This document shows, one piece after another, positions 24,906-35,304 of a stretch of DNA of 64,000 nucleotides. The notes beneath the pieces were generated by a model. It ran no database searches and had not been told where the DNA came from. It saw only the letters and a program-made list of their open reading frames with translations. Source of the DNA: Treponema pectinovorum (GTDB taxonomy: Bacteria; Spirochaetota; Spirochaetia; Treponematales; Treponemataceae); the NCBI RefSeq assembly GCF_900497595.1, contig NZ_UFQO01000006.1, positions 30,062 to 94,061 on the forward strand, read 5' to 3'. The position numbers were made by a program, and so were the translations under genes. Position 1 is the first letter of the stretch, and each line of letters begins with the position of its first letter.

Positions 24906-26303
24906 CTAAAGGATGTAGCGAGAAATATCTACATCTTTTATAACACCATTAAGTTTTTCATCAACAAAGGCAGAATCTATCTTTAATACTTCTCCTGAAT
25001 GTTCATCCGCGCTAAAACTTACATCTTCTAAAACTTTTTCCATTATAGTGTGCAAGCGGCGAGCTCCAATATTTTCGCTTCGGCTATTAACATCTTCTGC
25101 AAGCAAACTCATTCTCTCAATAGCATCCGCAGTAAACTCTATATTCAAACCTTCTGTAGACAGGAGAGCGGTATATTGTTTTGTCAAAGCATTTTTTGGC
25201 TCCAGCAAAATTCTCTTGAAATCATCTTTTTTAAGGCTTTCAAGTTCAACCCTAAGCGGAAACCTTCCCTGCAATTCTGGAATAAGATCGCTTGGCGCAC
25301 TCATGCTAAAAGCCCCTGCCGCAATAAAAAGTATATGCGTCGTATCAACAACACCCCACTTTGTGTTCACCTTGGAACCTTCAACTATTGGAAGAATGTC
25401 TCGCTGAACACCTTCGCGGCTGACCTGCCCAGATGAATTTTGATTTTTAGAAGCAATCTTATCGATTTCATCAATAAAAATGATTCCACTCTGTTCAACC
25501 CTGTCTTTTGCAATGTCGCCAACTTTATCTGGATCAATCATAGAATCCAGAATTTCTTCTTGAAGGATTTTTCTTGCTTCTTTTACGGTTACAGCCCTTT
25601 TTTTGTTGTTCCGCCCCATAAGCATATTTTGCAAATCCTGCATTCCGCTTTGAAGGTCGTCCAAACTTCCGCCAGCAATTATTTCCATGCTAGGACCGCG
25701 CATCTGCCTTTTTACATTAACTTCAACTTCGCGCTCTTCCAGCTTGCCTTCGCGTAGCATTTGACGGAATTTTTCACGAGTGGAGTTTTCATCGCTTTCG
25801 GCAGGTTTTAAACTTGCAGGAATTATCAAAGCCCCTTCAGGAATCGCTTTATCTTTTTTTTCAGATTCAACTTTTTTTTCTGTTCCTGGCAGAAGCAAAT
25901 CGAGCAATCGCTCTTCAACTTTAGGAAGACTCGACTCCTTCATCTGCTCTTCCATCTCTGATTTTACATTGTTGTAACCAACGGCCATTAAATCGCGTAT
26001 CATCGACTCAACATCGCGACCAACATAGCCAACTTCTGTGTACTTTGTCGCTTCAACCTTTATAAACGGTGCATTTACGAGCTTTGCAAGCCTGCGTGCA
26101 ATTTCTGTTTTTCCTGAACCTGTAGGTCCAATCATCAAAATATTTTTAGGAGCAACTTCATCTCTTATATCTTCCGCAAGGTGAATGCGGCGTAAGCGGT
26201 TTCGTAAGGCAACGGCAACCGCTTTTTTTGCTTTTTCCTGCCCAATTATATATTGATCGAGTTTTTCAACAATCTGTTTTGGTGTAAGTCCTTCAATAGC
26301 CAT
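24906..26303 (-). CDS. hslU: ATP-dependent protease ATPase subunit HslU (ClpY)
   Basis: A 465-residue AAA+ unfoldase that feeds substrates to HslV. Walker A is GPTGSGKTE near residue 56, the pore motif GYVGRDVES near 90, Walker B IIFIDEIDKIA, and the C-terminal tail ends DISRYIL, which docks into HslV. The I domain (about 110-240) is present. It follows hslV by 15 bases and is the last gene of the long mraZ-hslU run. Confidence 0.97.
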   Translation of the reverse strand: MAIEGLTPKQIVEKLDQYIIGQEKAKKAVAVALRNRLRRIHLAEDIRDEVAPKNILMIGPTGSGKTEIARRLAKLVNAPFIKVEATKYTEVGYVGRDVESMIRDLMAVGYNNVKSEMEEQMKESSLPKVEERLLDLLLPGTEKKVESEKKDKAIPEGALIIPASLKPAESDENSTREKFRQMLREGKLEEREVEVNVKRQMRGPSMEIIAGGSLDDLQSGMQDLQNMLMGRNNKKRAVTVKEARKILQEEILDSMIDPDKVGDIAKDRVEQSGIIFIDEIDKIASKNQNSSGQVSREGVQRDILPIVEGSKVNTKWGVVDTTHILFIAAGAFSMSAPSDLIPELQGRFPLRVELESLKKDDFKRILLEPKNALTKQYTALLSTEGLNIEFTADAIERMSLLAEDVNSRSENIGARRLHTIMEKVLEDVSFSADEHSGEVLKIDSAFVDEKLNGVIKDVDISRYIL

Positions 26304-26318
26304 ATTTTTTCCTTAAAC

Positions 26319-26861
26319 TTAGTCTAATTCTTCCACTGTTATATTGTGATTTGTATAGATGCATATATTTCCTGCAATGTTTAGAGATTTTTCTGCAATC
26401 TGTTTTGCATCGAAATTGCTTGACTCAAGATATGCAAGTGCTGCCGAATAAGCGTAATTTCCGCCAGAGCCAATCGCAATAACGTCGTTTTCTGGTTCAA
26501 TAACGTTTCCATCTCCGCTTATCAATAGGATTTTTGATTTATCAGCAACAATCAGCATCGCTTCCAGTTTTTGAAGCATTCGCTCTGTTCTCCACATTTT
26601 TGCAAGTTCCACTGCGGAGCGAGTTAAATCTCCATCAAATTCTTTTATCTTTTCTTCAAATTTATCAAGCAAGGTAAGGGCATCGGCTACACTACCTGCA
26701 AAACCTGTTAAAATTTTACCATTGTAGATTTTCCTGACTTTGCGCGCATTGCCTTTACAAACTGTATTTCCTAATGTAACCTGACCGTCGCCAGCCATAG
26801 CAACTTTTCCATCTTTTTTAACAGCGATAACCGTTGTACTTCGTATTTCGACCTTTTCCAT
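26319..26861 (-). CDS. hslV: ATP-dependent protease peptidase subunit HslV (ClpQ)
   Basis: A 180-residue N-terminal-nucleophile peptidase. The first Thr of TTVIAV (residue 9) is the expected catalytic residue after removal of an eight-residue propeptide; GDGQVTLGN and [12 protein letters not shown] are conserved. The gene lies between xerC (43-base gap) and hslU, the common xerC-hslV-hslU arrangement. Confidence 0.96.
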   Translation of the reverse strand: MEKVEIRSTTVIAVKKDGKVAMAGDGQVTLGNTVCKGNARKVRKIYNGKILTGFAGSVADALTLLDKFEEKIKEFDGDLTRSAVELAKMWRTERMLQKLEAMLIVADKSKILLISGDGNVIEPENDVIAIGSGGNYAYSAALAYLESSNFDAKQIAEKSLNIAGNICIYTNHNITVEELD

Positions 26862-26904
26862 ATTTTTTAATATAAGAAAAAAAAATTAAACGGGCAAGTT
26901 TTTT

Positions 26905-27822
26905 TTATTTTTTGTCGCCACCGTGCGGATGAGCTAAATTATACATATAGATAAGGTGAGCTGTAGAAATATGAGTGTAACGTTGAGTCGTGCTGATTGA
27001 AGAATGCCCTAAAAGTTCTTGAACATGCCTTATATCCGCTCCGCGTAAAACCAGACCAGTCGCAAAAGTATGTCGCAAAGAATGAGGATTTACATGGCGT
27101 TTTGTTCCAAAAATTCCTGAATACATTGAAAGTATAAAACTTATTCCATGGCTGGTTAAATGATTCCCTCTCTGGTTTACAAAAACATAATCGAGCGGAT
27201 TTTTTACCTGCCTGTCTGGAAAACGAGAATTTCTGTCTAAAAGATATGCTTTTAAAGCCTTTTTTGCATCCTCTTGAAAGTACACAATCCTGTATTTGTT
27301 GCCCTTACCTCTAACCTGTGCAGCAGAAAAATCGCTAAAAAAATCTTTTACTTTTAAATTTTCAAGTTCTGAAAGGCGGCAACCAGACGAATACAACGCT
27401 TCAAAAATCGCTTTATCGCGAGTTTCCCACAAAAGAGGATTTTTATCCGGCTCTGCACAAAACTCGTCAACTTCTTCTTGCGTTAAAAATCTAGGTAAAA
27501 CTTTTTCACTTTTTACAGACTTTACCTCTGGGGCAGGATTCGTTTTTATGTAGTTGAATTTTAGGCAATATGAAAACAGACTTCTAACAGCAGACAAAAA
27601 TCGATTTATAGACGAGGATTTTCGTTTTTGAACGGAAAGGTTTCCTATGCAAAGCCTTATATCTTCTTCTGTTATTTCTTGAATTTCGCGATTTTGGCCT
27701 ATGTGCTTCATATTAGCGAAAATTTCAAAATCGCTCCTGTAAGCACCTACAGTTTTTGGCGAAAAGCCCCGCACAGATTCTATGTATATTAAAAATTCTT
27801 CGGATACTTGTTTTACAGTCAA
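26905..27822 (-). CDS. xerC: Tyrosine recombinase, XerC type
   Basis: A 305-residue site-specific recombinase, probably for chromosome dimer resolution with the second Xer at 31751-32641. The SAM-like N domain occupies about 1-95. Catalytic residues are visible: Arg in GCRLSELE, Lys in RGKGNKYR, His-x-x-Arg in HSLRHTFATG, His in LGHSSISTTQ and Tyr in RYTHIS. The stop of topA lies 2 bases before its ATG, so translation is probably coupled. Called XerC from its position before hslVU. Confidence 0.88.
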   Translation of the reverse strand: MTVKQVSEEFLIYIESVRGFSPKTVGAYRSDFEIFANMKHIGQNREIQEITEEDIRLCIGNLSVQKRKSSSINRFLSAVRSLFSYCLKFNYIKTNPAPEVKSVKSEKVLPRFLTQEEVDEFCAEPDKNPLLWETRDKAIFEALYSSGCRLSELENLKVKDFFSDFSAAQVRGKGNKYRIVYFQEDAKKALKAYLLDRNSRFPDRQVKNPLDYVFVNQRGNHLTSHGISFILSMYSGIFGTKRHVNPHSLRHTFATGLVLRGADIRHVQELLGHSSISTTQRYTHISTAHLIYMYNLAHPHGGDKK

Positions 27823-27824
27823 TT

Positions 27825-29963
27825 TTATTCTTTAGGAGTAGAATCCACCTCTGCAAAATCTTCCTCGCCAGCGGAATGCAAATAGTCGCAGGCAGGATTT
27901 ATGCAGGATTTGTAATTGCCGTTTTTCTTATCAAATTTTTCGACCAAAAACCAGCCGCATTTTGGACAGGTTGCATCAATCGGTTTAAAATGACTTATAA
28001 AACTGCACTTTGGATAATTTGTACAGCCGTAAAAAGATTTTCCTCGGCCTTTAGATTTTCTTTCTACAATATCGCCGTTGCAACCTTCTATAGGACATTT
28101 TGCAAGCGGAATAGATTTTGTGTTGTAGCACTCTGGGAATCCTGAGCAGGCAAGAAAAAATCCAAATCGTCCGAGTTTTTTAACCATCGGTTTGCCGCAT
28201 TTTTCGCAGATGATATCAGTTTTTTCGTCCAAAAATCCTTTTACGCTTTGAGCCGTTTTTTCTACTTCATCAACCTTCTTTTTAAAAGGTTCATAAAAGT
28301 TTCTAATCATTTCGTTCCAGACAACTTTTTTCTGCTCAACAGCATCCAATTCGTTTTCAACATCCGCGGTAAATTCTTCGTTTATAACTTCTGGGAAAGA
28401 CTCAACTAAGATTTTAGAAATCATCTTACCCAAAACCGTTGGCATTAACTGTCTGTTGTTTCTCGTAACATAATATCTGTCTAAAAGAACGGATATGATT
28501 GGTGCATAAGTTGAAGGGCGACCAATTCCTTTTTCTTCGAGCATTTTTACGATGGAAGCGTCTGTGTATCGTGCAGGGCCTGAAGTAAAATGCTGCTCCG
28601 GATAGAATTTATGTGCACTATCCAAAACCTCGCCTTCTTTGAGCGTTGGAATATTTCCTGTAACCTCTTCTTTTGAAGACAAAACTTTCATCACGCTGTA
28701 AAAACCTTTTTCTACAAGTTTTGATGCGCTAACTCTAAAAATTGCTTCTCCTGCTTCTATATCAACGCTTGTCGTTCTAGTTTTTGCATTGTTCATCTGG
28801 CAGGAAAAAAATCTTTCCCAGATTATTGAATAAAGCCTTAATTGGTCGCGAGTTAAATATTCCTTTATCGAATCTGGAGTGTATTCTACATAGGTTGGGC
28901 GAATACATTCGTGTGCATCTTGAGCACTCTTTCCAACGGAGTAGACAATCGGTTTTTCTGGCAGTTGCTCTGGATAATTTTTTAATATCCACGCACGGAC
29001 GTCGTCCAAAGCGCTTTGTGCAATTCTTACGGAGTCGGTTCGCATATAGGTTATAAGACCAACGCGACTGTTGCCGATTGAAACTCCTTCGTAAAGCTGT
29101 TGCGCAACCTGCATCGTTTTTCGTGAAGTAAAGCCAAGCCTGTTTGCAGCATCCTGTTGAAGTTTGCTCGTTGTATACGGTGGCTTAGGGCGGACGGTTT
29201 TATCGCTTGTTTTTATTTCTTTTACTGTACAAGTAGAATTTTTTAATTCTTCGATGATTTTATTCACTTCGGCTTCGTTTTTAAGCTCTGGTTTTACGCC
29301 CTTATATTTTACAAGCTGAGCGGTGAATTGAGTTTTTCCTTTTGAAAAATCAGCTTCCAAAGTCCAATACTCTTCTGGAATAAAATCTTCAACTTCTTTT
29401 TCGCGCTCGCATATCAATCTAAGAGCAACAGATTGAACTCTTCCTGCGGAAAGTCCATTCTTCACTTTTTCCCAAAGCAAAGGACTCAAATTGTACCCTA
29501 CGAGTCTGTCTAAAACCCTGCGTGCTTTTTGTGCATTTACAAGGTTTTCATGAATTTCGCGAGGATTTTTTACAGCCTCTTTTATCGCATTTGGTGTAAT
29601 TTCGTTAAAGACAACTCGTTTTATATCGGCATCTGTTTTATCTTTTATCGCATTGTTTAAATGCCAGGCAATCGCCTCTCCTTCGCGGTCTGGGTCGGAC
29701 GCAAGAAAAACATGGTCGCTTTTTTTTGCATCTTTTTGAAGTTCCTTTAAAAGTTTTGCTCGCCCTCTAACTGTTATGTATTCTGGTTCAAAATTATTAT
29801 CAATTTGAATTGCCATTCGGCTCTTTGGCAAGTCTATCAGATGTCCCATGCTTGCCTTGACTGTATAACCCGAGCCCAAGTATTTTTCGATAGTTTTTGC
29901 CTTAGCTGGAGATTCCACAATTACGAGGGTGGTTTCTTTTTTTGACTTCTTCTTCGATATCAT
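27825..29963 (-). CDS. topA: DNA topoisomerase I
   Basis: A 712-residue type IA topoisomerase. The Toprim domain (VIVESPAKAKTIEKYLG, then ASDPDREGEAIAWH) and the active-site Tyr in ITYMRTDSVR are present. Three C-terminal four-Cys zinc ribbons are visible from about residue 590 (CEKCGKPM with CSGFPEC, CPIEGC with CTNYPKC, CPKCGW with CINPAC). It sits between dprA and xerC. Confidence 0.97.
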   Translation of the reverse strand: MISKKKSKKETTLVIVESPAKAKTIEKYLGSGYTVKASMGHLIDLPKSRMAIQIDNNFEPEYITVRGRAKLLKELQKDAKKSDHVFLASDPDREGEAIAWHLNNAIKDKTDADIKRVVFNEITPNAIKEAVKNPREIHENLVNAQKARRVLDRLVGYNLSPLLWEKVKNGLSAGRVQSVALRLICEREKEVEDFIPEEYWTLEADFSKGKTQFTAQLVKYKGVKPELKNEAEVNKIIEELKNSTCTVKEIKTSDKTVRPKPPYTTSKLQQDAANRLGFTSRKTMQVAQQLYEGVSIGNSRVGLITYMRTDSVRIAQSALDDVRAWILKNYPEQLPEKPIVYSVGKSAQDAHECIRPTYVEYTPDSIKEYLTRDQLRLYSIIWERFFSCQMNNAKTRTTSVDIEAGEAIFRVSASKLVEKGFYSVMKVLSSKEEVTGNIPTLKEGEVLDSAHKFYPEQHFTSGPARYTDASIVKMLEEKGIGRPSTYAPIISVLLDRYYVTRNNRQLMPTVLGKMISKILVESFPEVINEEFTADVENELDAVEQKKVVWNEMIRNFYEPFKKKVDEVEKTAQSVKGFLDEKTDIICEKCGKPMVKKLGRFGFFLACSGFPECYNTKSIPLAKCPIEGCNGDIVERKSKGRGKSFYGCTNYPKCSFISHFKPIDATCPKCGWFLVEKFDKKNGNYKSCINPACDYLHSAGEEDFAEVDSTPKE

Positions 29964-29977
29964 ATATTCCTCTAAAA

Positions 29978-30997
29978 TTAATCGGTAAACAACTCACGTT
30001 GCTCGCCGTGTCGTACTATCTTTTTTTCACAAGAGTCCTGCCGCATAAGATAACGGTATTCTTCATAATCATTTACGATTGGAGCACCGTCTTCCACATA
30101 AGTTGCAGGAGAATTCTGCATTTTATTTTTAAATCCTTGTTTATCTAATTTTTTTTCATTTGCTGCGTCTAGAAGTTTTGACTCTTCATTAAAACAGACC
30201 TGACTGAAAAAAACATATCTGTTGTAATCCAGCGCGAGAGAGACTGTTATCATCGCCCCACTACCGCGTGGTGCTTGAATTACGACTGTTGCAGGACTTA
30301 AAGCTGCTATTATCCTGTTCCGTTGAACAAAGCGAAATTTCATTGCAGGAGTTGAAGGCGTATATTCACTCAACAAAAGTCCACCTTGTTCTATAATTTG
30401 ACTGGCAACTTTTGTATGCGAATAAGGAACAATCGTATCGATTCCGCTCGGCAAAACCGCAACAGTTTTTCCGTCTTTGACGCTAACCGCCCCTCTATGT
30501 GCACAGATATCTATTCCAAATGCAAGCCCCGAAACAACAGTTTCGCCACAAAGGCAGGCCGATTTTGCAAAATCAAACGCAGCCTTTTTTGCAGTGTAAG
30601 TCGCTCGCCTTGTTCCTACAACCGATACACAAGTGTTTTTAAGGCAATCCAAATTTCCGCGATAAAAAAGCGCATACGGTGAATCTCGCATTTCTTTTAA
30701 CATCTGAGGATAATCTTCAAAATCAAAGAAAGTTGTTCCAATTCCAAGTTTTTCCAACAGATGTAATGAAACCTTCGCTTTTTTTATTGCAGAATCGGCA
30801 TTCCATTTTACTCTGGATAAATTTCTTCCTATGATAGAAGAAATCTCAGATACTGACATTAACGCAAGGTCATTAAAACTGTCAAGATTTTTTTGAAGGA
30901 GGAGTTTTTCGGCTGTAGTAAAAAATGAAGCGTCCGCTAAAACCAAACGCTTTAACATTTGTTTTTCATCAATTTGCATAGGAAGTATCAAGGACAA
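29978..30997 (-). CDS. dprA: DNA-processing protein DprA (Smf)
   Basis: A protein of up to 339 residues that loads RecA on incoming single-stranded DNA during transformation. The extended Rossmann fold shows SVVGTRRATY, GLAFGIDICAHRGAV and RNRIIAALSPATVV. The N-terminal part has a helical SAM-like region. The C-terminal 60 residues are charged and not clearly a winged helix. The frame starts at TTG 30997; ATG 30979 is also possible, and both overlap the end of the upstream TPR gene. No good ribosome site distinguishes them. Confidence 0.92.
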   Translation of the reverse strand: MSLILPMQIDEKQMLKRLVLADASFFTTAEKLLLQKNLDSFNDLALMSVSEISSIIGRNLSRVKWNADSAIKKAKVSLHLLEKLGIGTTFFDFEDYPQMLKEMRDSPYALFYRGNLDCLKNTCVSVVGTRRATYTAKKAAFDFAKSACLCGETVVSGLAFGIDICAHRGAVSVKDGKTVAVLPSGIDTIVPYSHTKVASQIIEQGGLLLSEYTPSTPAMKFRFVQRNRIIAALSPATVVIQAPRGSGAMITVSLALDYNRYVFFSQVCFNEESKLLDAANEKKLDKQGFKNKMQNSPATYVEDGAPIVNDYEEYRYLMRQDSCEKKIVRHGEQRELFTD

Positions 30998-31724
30998 TCT
31001 TTTTATTTGCCTGTGCTTCTTTCTTTTTCTGCTCCGATTTTGAAGTAGAAATTATCGTGTCGTAAAGTTGCACCGCTCTGTCATAATCGCCTTCAACATA
31101 GCAGGCTCGTGCAAGCACAAACATTATATCGGTATTTCTGGTTTCTATGGAAAGGGCTGTTTCCAGATAACCGATTGCCTTGTCGCACTGGTCAAGTTCA
31201 AAAACATACAAAACGCCCAAACCGTACAAAGCGCGAACATATCTGGGTTCAAGTTCTATCGCGCGCAAGTATGCGCTTTCTGCAAGTTTTAAATAATTAA
31301 ATTTTTGAGATGAAGTTGAACCTGTCGCGTTGTAATCCAAAGAAGCTTTTGCCATGTAGCCGGCACAAACTCCAACATAATAAAAAAGATTTTGATTTGA
31401 AGGATAATATTCAATCGCTTTTTGAAAATTAGTTAAAGCTTTTCCATACATTTTTGCATCAAGATAGCGTGTTGCAAGTATCTTGTACCAAATTCCAATC
31501 TGTGCATCCGCAATTTGAATATCTGCAATTCTATTTTCATATTTTTTTATCGCTTCTTTTAATTCTTCTTCTGTAGTTGGAGAATGAACTCCTGTTTCTA
31601 ATTTTTGCATTCTGATTATAGTTTTGCTAGAAGCTCCCGAACAACTTGAAAAAATTAAACATATAAAAATGAATGCTGTAAACGAATAAAAAAAGTTTTT
31701 TTGCTTTAAATAAAAATCTTTCAT
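30969..31724 (-). CDS. TPR-repeat lipoprotein
   Basis: A 251-residue secreted protein: a hydrophobic segment (residues 12-27) ends in a lipobox-like FSSC at Cys 28, so it is probably a membrane-anchored lipoprotein facing the periplasm. At least four tetratricopeptide-like helical pairs follow (YGKALTNFQKAIEYYPSN, AYLRAIELEPRYVRALYGLG, AIGYLETALSIETRN, DYDRAVQLYDTII). A scaffold role is likely; its position beside xerD and dprA gives no precise function. It overlaps dprA by up to 29 bases. Confidence 0.85.
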   Translation of the reverse strand: MKDFYLKQKNFFYSFTAFIFICLIFSSCSGASSKTIIRMQKLETGVHSPTTEEELKEAIKKYENRIADIQIADAQIGIWYKILATRYLDAKMYGKALTNFQKAIEYYPSNQNLFYYVGVCAGYMAKASLDYNATGSTSSQKFNYLKLAESAYLRAIELEPRYVRALYGLGVLYVFELDQCDKAIGYLETALSIETRNTDIMFVLARACYVEGDYDRAVQLYDTIISTSKSEQKKKEAQANKKIVLDTSYAN

Positions 31725-31750
31725 AAAAATCCCCCAATTTTATGTTAGCA

Positions 31751-32641
31751 CTATTTTTTGTGTCCCGGAAAATATTTTTTATGTGCTTCTTTTAATGTTG
31801 AATTTTCAACATGAGTATACACGGTTGTCGTTGCAAGGTCAGAATGCCCTAAAAGCTCTTGAACCGAACGCAAATCCATTCCTCCTGCAAGAAGATGCGT
31901 GGCAAAACTATGTCGCAAAGTATGGACTTTTGCATCAATTCCACTTAATTTCTCATATTTACAAAAGTTTTTCCATATTCCTTTGCGTGTTAAAGGCTTT
32001 CCTGCATAATTTAAAAAGACTTCATCGACAATTTTATCACCAACCAAAAGAGGACGAACTTCTTCAATATAAACTTTCAACCTATCTCTAGCAACTTCTC
32101 CAAAAGGAATCATCCTTTCTTTTCCACCTTTGCCTTGAACTATTAGCCAGCGCTCTTTTAAATGCACAGAAGAAATTTTTAATGATGATGCTTCGCTTAT
32201 GCGAAGGCCGCAACTATATATAAGTTCAAACAATGCTCTGTCGCGCCTTCCAAGCGGAGTAGACAAATCTATTACCGCTAAAAAAGAATCCACTTCTTGA
32301 ACGCTTAAAACCTTTGGCAGGGGAGATTCAAACTTGGGCTTGTCAAGCAAAAGGCATTTATTATTCTCCCAAACACCTTTTCTTTTTAAATATGAACCAA
32401 AAGAACGCAGTGCCGATATATCTTTTGAAATAGTACGCTCATCAGTTCCATTTGTCTTTCGCCAGACAAAATAATAAACGAGATTTTTTGTATCAACTTC
32501 TTCCAGCTTTATTTTTTTTTGATCAAGCCAATCGAAAAAAAGGCAAACGCTGTCTTTGTAAGTGTAAGCCGAATTTTCACTAAGCCTTCCAACAGTGCGC
32601 AAATCGCTATAAAAGCGTTCAAGCAACAAGTCTTTGTCCAT
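31751..32641 (-). CDS. xerD: Tyrosine recombinase, XerD type
   Basis: A 296-residue recombinase with the full catalytic set: Arg in GLRISEASS, Lys in GKGGKERMIP, His-x-x-Arg in HTLRHSFATH, His in LGHSDLATTT and Tyr in VYTHVEN. The GKGGKER and LLAGGMDLRSVQELLGHS stretches are closest to XerD. It follows ftsZ by 6 bases. Together with XerC it would act at a dif site, none of which was recognised in the window. Confidence 0.9.
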   Translation of the reverse strand: MDKDLLLERFYSDLRTVGRLSENSAYTYKDSVCLFFDWLDQKKIKLEEVDTKNLVYYFVWRKTNGTDERTISKDISALRSFGSYLKRKGVWENNKCLLLDKPKFESPLPKVLSVQEVDSFLAVIDLSTPLGRRDRALFELIYSCGLRISEASSLKISSVHLKERWLIVQGKGGKERMIPFGEVARDRLKVYIEEVRPLLVGDKIVDEVFLNYAGKPLTRKGIWKNFCKYEKLSGIDAKVHTLRHSFATHLLAGGMDLRSVQELLGHSDLATTTVYTHVENSTLKEAHKKYFPGHKK

Positions 32642-32647
32642 CTTAAA

Positions 32648-33991
32648 TTATTTTTTAGTTAAATCGATGGATTTAGGAAGATTTCTCCAGCACGCAGGTT
32701 GATTTATATCGCCTGTGTTTTTAAAATTTGGTGGAGGTTGAATGGCAGCCGAAGCTCTTGAACTGGAATCCATTGCTGAAGAATAATTCTCGTTTTTTTG
32801 AACACCTGCAATCGCCGCCGCAGCAGAAATTGAAGGAAGAACTTTTTGAGAACCGTTATTTCTGGAATCTTCGCTCATTCCAGTTTTTTCATTTTGAGAA
32901 GATGAAAATCCTCCATTTAATACTTTTTCAAAAGAACCTACATCCAAAAAGTCAGAATTTGCAGCTTCTTTTTCTTCTATATGGGGCTCATCAAAATTTT
33001 CGAGCACTGCATTAGGGGAATTAAAACCTGTGGCAACTACGGTTACGCTTATCTTATCGCCCAATTCTGGTTCTATATAAAGTCCCCAAAGGAGTTTTAC
33101 ACCTTTTGCAGCACTTGCTGTTATTCCGTCTACAATTTCGTTACATTCTTCCAAACCTATATTTTCGTTTCCGCTTATCTTTATGAGGATATTTTTTGCA
33201 CCGTCGATATGAGTATCTGCCAAAAGATTGTTGTTTATAGCTTTGTTTGCAGCATCAATCGCGCGGTTTTCACCTTCTGCAACTCCAATTCCAAGGAGCG
33301 CATCTCCCTGTCCCTTCATTACGGTTTCTACATCTTTAAAATCGCGGTTTACCAAACCTGTTTTTGTGATTATTTCAGAAATTCCTTGAACTCCCTGACG
33401 CAAGATGTCGTCGATAATTTTAAATGCCTGTGGAACAGATGGTTTTTTGTCTGGACCTTCAAAAACACGCTGATTTGGAATTACGATTAGAGAATCGACT
33501 TCTTTTCTTAGTTTTTTAATACCTTCGCTGGCAAATTCCGCACGAACATCACCTTCAAAATCAAAAGGAGTTGTAACAACAGCAACTGTTAAAATTCCCA
33601 ATTCTTTTGCAATGTTTGCAACCACAGGAGCAGAACCAGTTCCAGTTCCGCCTCCCATTCCAGCGGTGATAAAAACCATATCGGTGCCTTCGAGCAATTT
33701 TTTTATGGTTTCCAATTCCTCTTTAGCGGCTTCTTCGCCAATTTCTGGATGCATTCCAGCTCCAAGCCCGCCTGTTATTTTTTTCCCGATTTGGATTTTA
33801 TAGTCTGCTTTTGAAACAGAAAGGTGCTGTAAATCTGTATTCAATGCGATAAACTGAACGCCTTGTATTCCAGCGTCAACCATGTTGTTTACAGCATTTC
33901 CGCCACAGCCGCCACAACCTACGACCTTAATTTTTGTGGGACTTACAATTTTTTCATTACCTTCATCATTTACATCTAGAATTTCAAGCAT
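32648..33991 (-). CDS. ftsZ: Cell division protein FtsZ
   Basis: A 447-residue tubulin-like GTPase that forms the division ring. The N-terminal GTP-binding VVGCGGCGGNAVNNM, the signature GGGTGTGSAPV near residue 113 and the T7 loop region are intact. After the globular core (to about 335) comes a Ser/Asn-rich linker of about 85 residues and a C-terminal peptide, NQPACWRNL, in place of the more usual D-I-P-x-F-L-R. GGAGG precedes the ATG. It follows ftsA. Confidence 0.97.
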   Translation of the reverse strand: MLEILDVNDEGNEKIVSPTKIKVVGCGGCGGNAVNNMVDAGIQGVQFIALNTDLQHLSVSKADYKIQIGKKITGGLGAGMHPEIGEEAAKEELETIKKLLEGTDMVFITAGMGGGTGTGSAPVVANIAKELGILTVAVVTTPFDFEGDVRAEFASEGIKKLRKEVDSLIVIPNQRVFEGPDKKPSVPQAFKIIDDILRQGVQGISEIITKTGLVNRDFKDVETVMKGQGDALLGIGVAEGENRAIDAANKAINNNLLADTHIDGAKNILIKISGNENIGLEECNEIVDGITASAAKGVKLLWGLYIEPELGDKISVTVVATGFNSPNAVLENFDEPHIEEKEAANSDFLDVGSFEKVLNGGFSSSQNEKTGMSEDSRNNGSQKVLPSISAAAAIAGVQKNENYSSAMDSSSRASAAIQPPPNFKNTGDINQPACWRNLPKSIDLTKK

Positions 33992-34053
33992 ATATTCCTC
34001 CCGCCCTTATAAAAGCGAATCCCCTTTCGCCTTTTTCGTAAAGTTTTATAAAA

Positions 34054-35304
34054 CTAAAAAAATTTTTTAAGCAATTTTTTCCCAAAGCTTTCTTTTTGAC
34101 CGCCAATGCTTTCTTTCTTTTTTTTACTTCGACCCGACTCTTCTTGATTCATCTGCCCTTCAACAAAACCTTGCACAAGTCCTACCGCAGTTGCAAAATC
34201 CGGTCTTTTGTAGTCTTCTTGAATTCCACCTAAATCTTTTGGAACGCCAACCCTTACAGAACTTGTACCAAAAACGTCTGAAGCAAGTTGAATTGCACCA
34301 CTCATAAACGCTCCACCACCTGTTAAAATGATATTGCCAGAAAGTTTTAGATTCGCTTTGTTCATGATTTCGTCACGAACCATTGTAAAAATTTCTCTCA
34401 TTCTAGGTTCAATTATCCCAAGACAAATTTCTGAGCGTGGACAAATTTCAGGGGCACGTCCGCCAGCACCTGGAATTATAACTTCGCTGTCGCCATCCAT
34501 AGCTCCTGCCCAACAGCAACCGTTTTCGATTTTTATCTTTTCCGCAGTTGCAGTTGAAACTCCTTTTACGATTGCAATATCGTTTGTAACCAAATTTCCG
34601 CCAACAGGAACAGAAACAGTACAAATTGGAGCGTCATTGTTGATTACTATAGCATCTGTAGTTCCGCCGCCCAAATCTATTATTATAGACCCCAATTCCC
34701 TTTCATCTTGAGCCATAACCGAATACATACAAGCCAAAGTTTTTAACATAACGCCGTCAAGCGTGTAGCCTGAACGCTCTATGCACTGCGTCATATTTGC
34801 AATAGCAGTTTGAGACGCTAGAACGAGATGAACTTCCGCAGCAAGCCTAACTGCAAGGTTTCCTTTTGGATTTTTGCATTCTGCTGTTTCGTCTATTATG
34901 TATTTTTGAGGAATTACATGGAGCAGTTTGCGTCCCATTTGAATATATATCGCATTTGCAGAGTCTAAAACCCTGTCTATGTCGTCTTGATTTATCTCTC
35001 TTGGACCTTTGCCGTGGGTTGCAATCGCAACTTCTCCACGAGAATTGCGGCTTTCTATCTGCATTCCGCCTATTCCGCATACACAAGAATAAACTTCATA
35101 ACCAGCCTTTTGCTCCGCTTCTTCTATGCAAGCTTTTATGCATTCTTTTGCACTTTCGCGATTTACAATGATTCCATTGCGTAAGCCTAGCGAGGGTCTT
35201 TGAGCAGTTCCTATTATTTCTATCCTTCCCTCGCCAACATCTTCGGCAATCACGGCGCGAACAAAACTTGTACCAAGGTCAAGACCGACTATAATGTTAT
35301 TCAA
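34054..35304 (-). CDS. ftsA: Cell division protein FtsA
   Basis: An actin-fold protein of 416 residues that tethers FtsZ to the membrane. Phosphate-binding IVGLDLGTSFVRA, the adenosine motif and the GGGTTD element are visible; the C-terminal tail (KKLLKKFF) is the amphipathic membrane anchor. A longer frame begins at 35364, but TTG 35304 is preferred: AGGAG lies 6 bases upstream and the family starts with this motif. The start overlaps the end of ftsQ by eight bases, giving translational coupling. Confidence 0.95.
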   Translation of the reverse strand: MNNIIVGLDLGTSFVRAVIAEDVGEGRIEIIGTAQRPSLGLRNGIIVNRESAKECIKACIEEAEQKAGYEVYSCVCGIGGMQIESRNSRGEVAIATHGKGPREINQDDIDRVLDSANAIYIQMGRKLLHVIPQKYIIDETAECKNPKGNLAVRLAAEVHLVLASQTAIANMTQCIERSGYTLDGVMLKTLACMYSVMAQDERELGSIIIDLGGGTTDAIVINNDAPICTVSVPVGGNLVTNDIAIVKGVSTATAEKIKIENGCCWAGAMDGDSEVIIPGAGGRAPEICPRSEICLGIIEPRMREIFTMVRDEIMNKANLKLSGNIILTGGGAFMSGAIQLASDVFGTSSVRVGVPKDLGGIQEDYKRPDFATAVGLVQGFVEGQMNQEESGRSKKKKESIGGQKESFGKKLLKKFF